Positions 47,876-58,944 of a stretch of 64,000 nt of DNA are shown in pieces. Each line of letters opens with the position of its first letter. Positions within the stretch are counted from its first letter, which is position 1. The stretch covers positions 932,237 to 996,236 of the forward strand of contig QANY01013337.1 of assembly GCA_003255025.1 (NCBI GenBank), read 5' to 3'. The notes below the pieces were generated by a model. The model searched no databases. It saw only the letters and a program-made list of their open reading frames with translations, and was not told the DNA's origin. The stretch is from Datisca glomerata (taxonomy: Eukaryota; Streptophyta; Magnoliopsida; Cucurbitales; Datiscaceae). The position numbers were made by a program, and so were the translations under genes.

Positions 47876-50800
47876 TCAGCATCGTTGTAGCCGCCCGTAC
47901 ATCGAAAGCATACCCTTCAGTTTCGTTGCTTCCGTCTCCAGACTATCAAAGCTCAAGGAACTAGGCAGTCTCCAACTCCAGTTTCCAAACTGCATTCAGT
48001 GGAAATGTGCCTTAATCAGAGGAGCTCAGTTATATCTTACTCATGTTTGATGTGAAATGGTTATCAGAAAAGAAGACACGCCCTTGGGTAAGATAGTTCT
48101 AAATCGTCAATTGCTGCATCCATGACCATTAATTGCAGGATTAAAATACGGAATATGATTAATGAATCTTGGACCACCAAACACCTCTCTTTCGCTAGTA
48201 AATTGCAATTAATACGATCAGTCCCGATTAACTTATTAGGATGATAAAGTTCTACGGTCTCGGGAGGTGATACAAGCCAAAGCATCATTAGGATGGGAAT
48301 GTTCCATTTTCTGGTTTTTGTAATTATCTGGCAAATGCAATCTTTGCAGTACATGGAGGCTTCCTAGATCGATTCTTACAACTCAAATTAGCATAGATAA
48401 TTTCTAAATCTGTTTGGTATTGGTTCTCTTAAACCTTTTTAGGCTTTCTCCTTTTCTCGGCCATGTTGAGTAGTTTTACTGTTTGATTAGTAAAATCTCC
48501 TCGACAAAATAATAAAGAGGCTAGTTAGTGCTTCTAGCTCAAATGGCTGACTACAAGTGAGGTTCTGAGCTCTAACTGTAGGCCACATTTTTTCAGGGTA
48601 AGGATATTCCAAGGGTTGTTAGAATATAGTTCTAGTCCAAGGGTTGTGTTAGAGTATTTCTACATTCTAGTACTAGTTTTCTGGAGCCAAAGTTATATAA
48701 TTTGATCGTGGCGTGTTATCTTTAAGTTACCTGAGTCGCAGGTATGTTCATCCTTGCAGGAGTGCCTAACCCAAGAACATCTTGCATAGGTACAATAGCA
48801 GTTTGGGCCACAGAAGATAGTGCAGCCTGGATGAGTGCCCAGGGGATATCATTTTTCTCCGAAATTGCAAGATAGTTCAGTACCTGGCATCCCGAGCAGA
48901 TGTTAAACAATGTTTAAAGTATTGAATTCTTTAAGGTAGTAAAGATAACAATTAACATCACCCACATTGGATTTTTCTCCGTCCTTCAAGTTGTCCCACC
49001 AGCCACAGATCTACAATAAAATTAAACCGTTAGCAGCCATCAAGCTGACATTCTGTAATTTCTTGCCATGATTATAGAACTGGAATAAACAACTTTTATA
49101 AACAGGAAAGCCAATATTATCAGCTAACAATTGCCTGGATCAATGAAGAAGAAAATTCATTAGCCCAAAGGCAAGTGATAGTAAAAAGTGGAGCAAAGAG
49201 TCAGTGTACACAGATAAGACCATGACAACAACAGCTCTTGCAGCACATCACATGGCAGTTCCATAATCACCACAAAAGGAGCTGTAAATAATGTGTATGG
49301 CTTGGACGAATTTTACCGTGTCATTATCATGAGTGCCAGTGTAGACAACTTGATTGTGTTCATGATTGTGTGGCAAATGAGGGTTAGAAGCATCACTTCC
49401 AAAACCTGGATAAGGTGTACAAGAATTATGCCAAGTAAACCTCAGGATGCCAATAAGGAAGGAACAACTTATTACCAAACTGTAGGACAGCCATTCCAGG
49501 TGCTCCAATAGATTGTCTAAGCTGAACTACATCCTCAGTGATGACTCCCTGTCATGTGATGGTACAATTGGTGATTGTATACGGGGAAGATCCAGATGGC
49601 CCGTAACAGGTTAAATTATTCAAATGAGGTGCTAACTGCTTATGTAGAAATTATGACCATCTCAAATGGTTTGTACTTTCTGACTCTAATTTATTTTATT
49701 ACTGAAAGCATAGTTACCCAGCGAGCACCTATGCTTCTGGCAAAAAAATAAATTAGAGAGTCAACAATCACAACCAAACGCAAAGAAAAGTATAAGATGA
49801 AATCCTCTTGCCACCAGGTAAAACAATTATGAAAACCCGTTAACTATGTTTCGGGTAATAAAGTAAGTTCGAGAGACAAGAACCATTATTTCCTGATTGG
49901 AAACAGAAATTGTAGTAAAAGGAAAAGATTTACAAAGAGTAGGGGTTAAGAAATCATGCAAAAAGCCAAAAAATTACAGAACCTATGGATTTATATAATT
50001 GGCCTTCCATCTCTAAAAGGTAAAAAAAGGATGTGATGAAAATTATTAGTGACAAAGCCCACAAAGAAGCCACAGAAGTCAAATTAGACCAAATAGACTC
50101 TCAGTTATTCTTCACATCTTCAAATAAACATCAATATCCCTTCCTTCCAGATTGACCAAAAGAGAGCTAAGACTGCCAAGGACAGCTCAAGTATGAACAA
50201 AATCTGAGATTGCCATAATTTCTACATAAGCAGTTGAGCACCTACGGCTCCCGTTACAAAATAAATAGAGAGTATTCTCTAAAAGTCAACAAGTACACTT
50301 AAGCGCACAAAAAGCAGATGAATCCTCTTGCCACCACGTAAAACCATTGTGAATACAAGTCATCATAATAATTTACAGAAAACTATCTCATAAACATTCT
50401 CATGATTCCCATTTCGGTGGGTCTGATGACAAGCTATGTAAAGAGAGTTAAAGTAAGAAGTGTTATTACGAGATGGAATGAGGAAAGCATTATGAAAGAT
50501 AGGTGGCAACTTAAATCAATGGCCACTTTGTTTCAAACTTGTCTGCCCCATGTTATTAGTGCCTTTTAGCCCAATACATCCAATGAATTGAGAATAAGAT
50601 AAAATCAGAACGTACCAAGTCCTCAGCAATTATACTGATATTCCCAACTTCTCTGAAGATAGCATCAAATAATGCTTTTCCAGGCCCTACCTACTGCCAT
50701 TAAATTAGTTGGAGCCTATCAAAAGTAAACTCACATGACACCTCAAGCAAACATAAAGAACAGAGGTCTGACCTTCCATCGCCCAACCATAGCAACTTTT

Positions 50801-53800
50801 GCTTCTGTGCATTTATGCAATTTATCAGCAGAATATAGCAGAATATACGTACTTAACTAGAAAGCATAAGCTAATTGAATTGCCTAAAAAAAGCCTACCA
50901 GAAGGAACAGCCCAAAACCCAGCAAATCCTCTAAAGTGATCTATCCTGAATTCATCATATAGATTCCGCGCACGTCGTATCCGTCGAATCCACCAAGAAA
51001 ACCCATCTTCCTCCATGGCTTTCCAATCGTATAGAGGACTTAATCAAGTAAAGTCTTTTGTTAGTTGGGTTCTATTCGTTGACCCTAGTCAAGTGACAAT
51101 TTTGATGATGACAAATAATATTTGTACTAATATTTCAATCAAGTGTGTAGGTCTCAATAATGTGCAAACAAAGTTGACTTATTTATAGCATTTATCTTTT
51201 ATTCAAGCAATTTCCATTTTGTTAGAAATATTTTATTTCCAAAAAATTTCTTTTAAAGTTTTTCCTTTATAAAAGGGGTGCCATACAGATCATACATTAT
51301 TAGGCAAGTCAACCGCAAGATTACTAGCATCATTAAAGCAAATATAAGAATTTTTATACTGAACCAGGAGACGGATTTTCATTAACTAATACAATACCTA
51401 GAATTGGTTTTATGGAACTGAAAATATAGGAAAGGAAAGAAACTGTAGTTACCCCGAGGGACCGTTTTAATAATCTACATTTGTATGTCGTAAAAAGTCT
51501 AAATAAAATATTTTGCTAAAGTTGCCAATTTATCATCTAAAATCCCCAATGTATAGTCATTTTAAACTGAGCATATAATACTAACTCACACCGGCGGAAA
51601 AACTATACTGCATAGCTTCTCACTCTCATTTACATTATACTGTATTAAAAGGCATCAGAAAGAATGAACTGGTTACCATCTGAATCATAGTAATTTGATT
51701 CAATAATTTCAGATTCTGTCACCATTTTGATAGTGTTAGTCACTCAAACGCTATTCCTAGGGTTCTGTTTCACGGTTGTTTCAGGTCCTTTAATTAAACG
51801 ACATGATCAAATTTTCAAATATATTAGACAGGCTGCTCAATCTCCGGTTAGGGCACCTCATTTACAATTTGGTTGCAGGATCACTACCAACCCGTGCAGC
51901 CTATTGATAACAATTGATAGCCCAGTCTGACACTTACATTCCTATGGCTCAAGCTGCCCTGCTGAACATACTAATTCTCTTGATGAGGAAATGCCTTATT
52001 TCACTGATAAGCGTCCTTCACATGCTCCTGCTCATGAATATAAGTAGCAACTTGACTTTCATGAAGCTAAACAAGCTCTCTCAACTTTCCATTTTTCATT
52101 CCATGATATAAGGGGGAAAAGAAATTTGGTTAAAATGTTATGACTGTAGTTATATTGGTTATACTTATGTTTTATCTTACCACACTTGCATTACATATTT
52201 GTTCTTGAGATTATGTGGTTACGCTTACAGTTACAGGTTACAGGTTACAGGTCATCATTAGATTAGGATTTTGAGTCTTCATATTAAGTTTCAACTTTTT
52301 TGTTTAGTAGGATTTGTCATGCTTATGACCATGCAAACATATTTCAACGTTCATGGACTAGCTTGGAGATCCAAGAAAATTGACGGATAAACTTCACATA
52401 ATTAAGTAAAGAGTGGCCTCCAAAACTAGAATTTAAAATTGCCCAAGAAAGTTCAAAAATCAATTTTCTTTGAGTTCCCCACAAAACTCCACACGTTTTC
52501 CCAGAGCTTTTGAATACCCTTGAATTATTCTAACGCTCTTTGAAATCCCAAACGAATGTTTTAATTTCTTTAAGGAGCATATGATGAAAACCATGAGAAA
52601 CAATGTGGGATGTGGATGGTGACAATCGATTACAATTTTTAGATCTGATCTCAACTGACATTGAGATGTGGGTCCAAGAGATTATAACTTAGTGACAATC
52701 TCCAAGCACGAGGCTACGATAGATAAACAATCTGGAAAGTGAGACACGTGATAAAAAATGGGAAAAGGGAAATCGAAAGAATTCAATTGATAAAGTGAAT
52801 ATTGAGTTCAAGCATGCTACATTTATAGGCATGAAACAACCCTAATTCCTGATAAAGTTAAATTTACTAATATACCTTATAATAAACTCTAATATCAGTA
52901 GTAAATCCCTAATCTTTAATGATTACTATTTAGACGCTAAATTAGGCTCGGGCTTGACCTTAGGTGGGGAATTTAATAATTGGTTCATCCATATGCTCCT
53001 ACATTAGAGTGTTCTTTACCTATTTGATGGATGCATAACAGCGTTTGCCCTTCCACGCAGCTTGATTCTGTAACTTGTATTCCTTTGTTAGTTTGTCCTC
53101 CTCTTTTATTGGGTCTAAAGTTAGAATTTTAGAGATCCCATTTTGAGACTTTCTGAATTAAAACAGACTCCATATTTATAGAACCCAAACTAGAACACAT
53201 AGTGAATATTAGAAAGAAAACCATATCATCTACTCAAATGTGAAAATTTTTGGACAAACCTGCCCCACAGCTGACCAGTTTCACTAAAAGCATCAGGAGG
53301 CACACCACTCACCAGCAGCGGAAACCCACTCCTGTTCTGCCAGACAAATCAACAGTTTGCAAGCATTCAGCGCCAGCAGAACTTGATAAGTGTGATTTAA
53401 TTATGACTAACATCTATTCACTCCCAGAAGCACCACTTACCAGAAAAAAATGTTTCTTATTAGCCCAAACATCTGCACTATGATAACCAACATAGATAGG
53501 CATGTCTCCCATAATACTAACTCCCTTCATGTGTGCATAATTGCGAACCTTCTGCCACTGCTTTTGGAATAAAAATTGTTCAGCAACGAATATGTTTATC
53601 TGCAGATAAAAGTTATGTAAGAAAACAGCGGCTTCATAGTACATAAACTGCAGGGTCACGCATCCAGATCTTACAAAATCCTTTTCCCTTTGGTAAATGT
53701 CCTCCAGGGCTGAAAGATGGCGATTTTTTAGGGGTTCTGGCCACTCATACCAACTGATTGTGTTTAAACTGTTGTCGATTGCAGCAAAATAAGCTGCATC

Positions 53801-56800
53801 CTCAAGCCAGCCTGCAATATTACAGTACAAGAAACACATGAGAAAGCATTGATTAATAATTATGGTAGTCTCACAGTGATTCGGAAGGCTACAATTCCCT
53901 AAATGGTTGAGTTGTTTGCTCGGTGCTTACTCCATAGAATGATAAACACTTGCAATCGGTGCGAAGGAGTTCCTTTTTGTTTATATGTTAGCTCATGCTC
54001 ATAGATGTATTATGTGTGGTAGAGCAAGTGGAGAAAATTGACCGCTTGTTCATCCATTTCCGAAAGGATTTCATTTCAACTTGCCAGGAGTCTAGTTTCT
54101 AGATGACAACGGAACTGATGCAGGAAGATGAAAAACCCAAATACACGATTCTCCATGGTGCAGGCCCAGGTTTATTTAGGATGGAATACGAATTTAATAA
54201 TCTATTAGTCTATTATTCTTAATAGGGTTACTTATAATATGTTTTAGTGCTTTTACATCTTTCTTTGTTTCTGTTTTGTTGTTTTTTCTTTTGATAAGAG
54301 TGTTTTACATTTTAATCAGGGATTTGGGAACTAGTGTTATTTGTACCTATAATTATGAGATCTATGCTATAACTTGGATTCGGCCTATAAATGGAATAAT
54401 ATATCATAAGTTTCTAATTGACAGGTCTTGATTTTGAGACTCGCTTATACATACATGAATTGTGCTAGCCGCTAGAGTTTAGGAGACTAATGTAACAGCT
54501 ACTATCTTTAGTACACACCCCTGCTTCAACTCTGACAGTATGGTATAGGATGTGTAGCCTTACCCCTTAATAGAGAGGACGTTATGTGTTTCAGGCCAAT
54601 GACCTCTAGGTGTCTACTGGGGCAACCTTATGTTGCTCCAAGGCCTGTTCCCAAGCCAATGAACCAGACTACTGATATTGAACAGTATGTTATAATATTC
54701 CTATTTTGACATGAATTATAATTTTCGTAATAGTGTAATTGTGTCCATTGACTCCATTGAATAATATGCGTATAATCATAGTGTTCATTCAAAGGGCTTT
54801 CAGATTCCTCCTTCAAGCCTCAAATTTAGTAATCCACCTTAAATTAACAATCAAAGGGAAACAAAGAAACATGTATAAAATAAGACTAAAATTGTGAGTA
54901 ATATACCCTTGCTCAAGTAGTGGAATATATAACTAATATTCATGATAACCATAAGCCTCCTTGGTTCGTTCAAAACAGTCAGATTTTCAATATTTCACAT
55001 ACAAAGGGGAAATGACGCATTAAATTACAATCAGCTTCATCTTCAGAATTCTTTGTTTCTTTATTCACAAAGAACGCGGCCCTAAGCAAACTGGAGAATC
55101 GTTAACACGATCTAACCAATAAATCATAATAGTAGTAGAACTCACATGATATTTCAGGGTCTCTACGAAAATCTTCAAGTTGGCTTTTGAGTTCACCTTC
55201 ACTTCGCATGAGTCTCTCAGCAGCCTGACAGAGAGAAGATTCAAAACTGAGAACTACGCAATCATTATAATAACCAGCAATCAGTGTCAAAGATACTTCA
55301 ATTACATGCACCGCTTCATTTCAAAATGCAATAGTCAACGGGAAATATGGCATGCCTTTCTTATCAGGGGATCCTTTAGGTCAGCTACAGTTGAGAAGTT
55401 TACATGGTCAGAGTCCCTGCACAAATGATACAGTAATAATAAGAAAGCGGCTAATGGGAAGTATACACATTAAGCTCCACATCATTTTGCAGTCAAAGTG
55501 ATAGTTCTCACACTGGTTTTGGCAGCTCCTCTTCCGTCAATAAACCATCCTTGACAAGCTCGTCAAGAGATATCAAGAGAGTGTTGCCACAATTTGCGTC
55601 CTGAATTACTTATCGGTAATAACCACATAATTATGTTTGATACATATATAACAACAAAGCAAACATCCTCACAGCCCCGGAAGCTCAAAATTTTCTCAGA
55701 AACGACAAACGAAAACTCCAGAAAGCTTAACATGTGTATTTCCATGGATGTTGTGGTACCAATTGTACAAATTATGTAATTCGAAGAGTAATATACATTG
55801 CACTCCAATTATAATCATTCAAAAGCCCAACCTAATCACTCCTTAAAACCTAGATGTTATGGAAAGTGGTACTGTAGCCTTTAACTAGCACAGAATGGGA
55901 AGATCTAGACGATATGGGACACATTCTAACACACACTCCTTGACCACAACACGGTAGCCGAACTAAGTAGCATACCAACAATCCGAACTAAGCACACAAA
56001 GGGCCGAACTAAAGCGGCACAAACAAATGCATAACCAAACTCTGGTACCAAGTTGAAAAGGCTAGTCTGATCACTTCTTAAAACCTAAGTGTTAAGGAGA
56101 GGAGTACTAGAGTCTTATTACCAGCACAGAATGATCAGATTTAGGCGATGTGAGACAACATTCTAACAAAAATAAGTTACTTTCAAACCAATCAATTAAT
56201 TGAATGCATTAAGTCACAACTTATTCATTACTTGAAAATAATTTTCTCACTAAGACTCTAAATTTTAAATATATCACCAATATATTATATGAATGCCCGA
56301 AATAGCCTAATTTTGGTATCACCACAACGTTGTATTATAAGAATTTTTGTGCCGCTCATTAGATTTATAATTGAAACTTATTACATTACATGTACTTCTT
56401 TGAATTATAGTGAAGTTTTTAATGGACTAACGTGATATTATATTTCTGAAATCTTGATACTGCAGAAAACTTAGAAATCACCGAGCTGTGAACCAACATC
56501 CAATGCATAAAAGTTTTGGATACTGAAGAACAAAATGTAACAAAATAGGCAACTCTTATACGCTGGCATAGGAGATCTTAAGAGCTACCATAACAGAGAC
56601 ACAATTCGTTAGATGCTGATAAGGAATGACTTCACTACAAGGCAATCCACAAATTTAAGGACATACACAATTGAATCATTCACACTTCTATTACTTGTCT
56701 AGTGTATCGTAAAACAAATTTGAAGAACGTCTCACCTGGCCTGAGTAGGGTGATCCTTCTTCATTAGCTTTCCTTCCTGGAGGGACAAGAGGAAGGACCT

Positions 56801-58225
56801 GCTCATGAACACATCCATCATTTAACGTTACCGTAATCTGTCAACTGAGAATGATAATTTTTTCATAAGATATAATATTAAAAAAATTCCAGAGGGCTGT
56901 ACGCTGTACAAAAGGATGTACAAGAACTGAGAATTGGTAATGATTGTGTTTCGTGACATCCATGTTCTAAATTAACAAATGAAATACATTTTACTCCAAG
57001 ATTGGAATAACAGAACTAAGTGGGGCATATTGCAGCGAGAGTGAAACATAATAAGATTAAAAGGTTGACACATCACTTTATATATGAAAGAAGGGGAAAA
57101 GATGTTTAGCATCTGTCTGGCACTCCTAATTTTTGACAAATCAGAACAAGGTATTAAGTTTATCCACAGATTAATAGAGATTGAAAAAAGAAAACAAAAA
57201 TTATAAATAATGTTTCAATCTATGTACTTGACTCAATTAGCAAGGATATTCCTGCTATCCGCCTATGGAAAAGATTGGTTGAACAAGTTTTAATTAAAAT
57301 AGTAAAATGGACAGATTGAAACTAATCTACACCTACATGTATTAGAGACAAAAACATGAAACGTCTGAAATAGAACTTCGAACCATTTACAATAACCAAA
57401 CACAGTAACACGCCTCACCAGTATTTCCGTCTATCTTCGTTTTTCCTTTTTAAATCTAATCCACAGAAAAAAGGAACCAAATTTTATTTTCCTTCTTTTT
57501 CTCAGAATTCAAAGTTTCTAAAGCTACATTAGAAAGTAACACTTTGTGTTTAACCATTTTATCCAATTAGTCCCGCTTAGTATATGATTATCATATTTCT
57601 TGGTACTGCCTCAAACTCACTGTTCAGGGAAAGCAAACGGAAAAACTTGGAATTTAATTGACTTCTTTTCGCACATTTCAATTTCCTAGATCATGAGATC
57701 ATGAATTCAAGTCTGTATATATATATTATCAGTTCGTTATCCTCATTACTTGTTATCCGATTCTCAGCAATGAAATAAAGCATAAAATCCGAAACTCTTG
57801 CTTTCTTCACTATTATCCAAAGGCAACCAAAAGGACCAATGAGAATGAACCTGCCAAACGGAGCATCCAGCTTCATGAAGCCAATCAATGAACCGAAACG
57901 CCTCATCTCCGAGATCGCCAATTCCGTAAGGTCCTCGAAAAGACGTCGGATGAAGCAAAAGGCCGGCTCTTCGCCGATCGTGAGGATTCGGCTTCGGAAA
58001 CCACTCCCCGTAGTCTATTGGAAAATCCTCACCGACGGAAACAATGGCCAGAGTGGCCTCATTACCGAAGTGAGGATAAGAAATCGAAGTAGCTGCCATG
58101 GCTATGAAGTGGTTGGAGGATAAGGTTGAAGTGCTGGTGCCGAGAGACGGGGACAAAGAAAATGAGGAGTTGCGTAACTTCGGCGTGAGATAGCATGGAA
58201 AAAACAATGTGCTTGCGATCAACAT
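47876..58225 (-). CDS. DPE1: Plastid 4-alpha-glucanotransferase (disproportionating enzyme 1), 16 exons
   Basis: Transfers maltooligosaccharide segments between glucans in the plastid stroma during starch breakdown (GH77, amylomaltase type), using maltotriose and releasing glucose. Exons on the minus strand: 58225-57851, 56798-56736, 55600-55512, 55416-55356, 55224-55146, 53811-53675, 53599-53441, 53336-53260, 51038-50899, 50804-50773, 50690-50616, 49548-49476, 49405-49317, 49010-48966, 48883-48731, 47989-47876. They join in frame to 586 residues, close to the Arabidopsis enzyme (about 576). The first in-frame ATG is at 58225; the S/T-rich N-terminus suits a transit peptide. Landmarks are AGLLLHPTSFRGPYGIGD, IDHFRGFAGFW with nucleophile D380, IIAEDL with acid/base E427, and GTHDNDT with D480. 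All splice sites are GT-AG except intron 4 (GC donor). No lesion seen; the C-terminus ends YGRLQRC. Confidence 0.95.
48528..48690. mobile_element. Possible SINE remnant in DPE1 intron 15
   Basis: On the plus strand tagctcaaatggctg resembles a tRNA-type box A and gaggttctgagctct, about 30 bp later, a degenerate box B, followed by a unique tail. This suits a tRNA-derived SINE head. No A-rich tail or target duplication is clear. Weak call. Confidence 0.25.
55225..55355 (-). other. DPE1 intron 4, non-canonical GC-AG intron
   Basis: The exon ending AGAAAG (55356) is followed by gcatgcc, not a GT, and the acceptor is ctgtcag before 55224. Joining there keeps the conserved reading frame (LIRK then AAERL). 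GC-AG introns are a known minor class of U2-type introns. The nearest alternative GT further in would insert residues foreign to the family. Confidence 0.7.
55821..56169. repeat. Two ~110-bp direct repeats in DPE1 intron 2
   Basis: The segment 55821-55931 (cctaatcactccttaaaacc to cattctaaca) recurs at 56056-56169 with substitutions. Between them ccgaacta occurs three times. This looks like a dispersed non-coding repeat present twice, possibly a transposon with these as ends. Confidence 0.7.
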
Positions 58226-58245
58226 TTGAGGATTCAGAGAGGAGG

Positions 58246-58533
58246 GGGAGGGGGAGTGGAGTGTTCTCACTGAAAGCAAGATAAAGCTAACAATAGTTGA
58301 TACTTGTCCGTTTATGGCATGAGAGAGGAGCTGGAGCAAAGAGAGAGTGACAATTCTAAGATCTATACCGTCCTTTTTTTTGTATATAAGGGGGAGGAGG
58401 AGTGGAGTGTTCTCACTGAAAGCAAGATAAAGCTAACAATAGTTTATACTTGTCCGTTTATGGCATGAGAGAGGAGCTGGAGCAAAGAGAGTCACAGTTC
58501 TAAGATCTATACCGTCCTTTTTTTGTATATAAG
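58246..58533 (-). promoter_or_regulatory. Tandemly duplicated DPE1 promoter / 5' leader
   Basis: A unit of about 145 bp occurs twice head to tail, 58246-58390 and 58391-58533, differing by a few bases. Each ends, on the minus strand, with a TATA-like cttatatacaaa (gtatata on the plus strand at 58382-58388 and 58525-58531). The first TATA lies about 157 bp and the second about 300 bp upstream of the DPE1 ATG (58225). The duplication therefore doubles a probable core promoter and leader. Confidence 0.65.
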
Positions 58534-58575
58534 GTTGTTAGGAAATGTAAGTGATCCTGACACCTACATAGCACT

Positions 58576-58944
58576 GATTCGCGGCATGTCAAGTCCCGGT
58601 AAGATTTTTCACTTTGCATCGAATTAAAACCCATGCTCCACCGTTTGTGCGGGTCTCCGTCAATTCCTTTGAGTTTCATTCTTGCGAACGTACTCCCCAG
58701 ACGGGATACTTAACGCGTTAGCTACAGCACAGCACGGGTCGATACGCACAGCGCCTAGTATCCATCGTTTACGGCTAGGACTACTGGGGTATCTAATCCC
58801 ATTCGCTCCCCTAGCTTTCGTCTCTCAGTGTCAGTATCGGCCCAGCAGAGTGCTTTCGCTGTTGGTGTTCTTTCCGATCTCTACGCATTTCACCGCTCCA
58901 CCGGAAATTCCCTCTGCCCCTACTGTACTCCAGCTTGATAGTTT
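58576..58944 (-). pseudogene. Nuclear copy of plastid 16S rRNA fragment (NUPT)
   Basis: The plus strand reads as the reverse complement of the middle of bacterial-type 16S rRNA, with universal sites ccgtcaattcctttgagttt (about 58659-58678) and ggactactggggtatctaat (about 58778-58797). The caccgctccaccggaaattc part and the stretch near agcttgatagttt match my recollection of plastid, not mitochondrial, rRNA. Only about 369 bp of a gene of about 1.5 kb is present. Several C-to-T changes at positions normally fixed (gggtctccgtc for gggcccccgtc) suggest decay in methylated nuclear DNA. Not functional. Confidence 0.9.

Noticed and set aside
48064..48354. 96-codon minus-strand open frame in DPE1 intron 15
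   Set aside because: Lies wholly within an intron defined by the conserved exons at 47989 and 48731 and resembles no known protein.
51727..52111. Two plus-strand open frames in DPE1 intron 8
   Set aside because: No recognisable domain; the 2.2-kb intron is otherwise AT-rich and may contain an old transposon piece, but I could not identify it.
57764..58339. Longer DPE1 start upstream of 58225
   Set aside because: The upstream frame extension begins at TTG and lies in the duplicated leader; no in-frame ATG exists before 58225.
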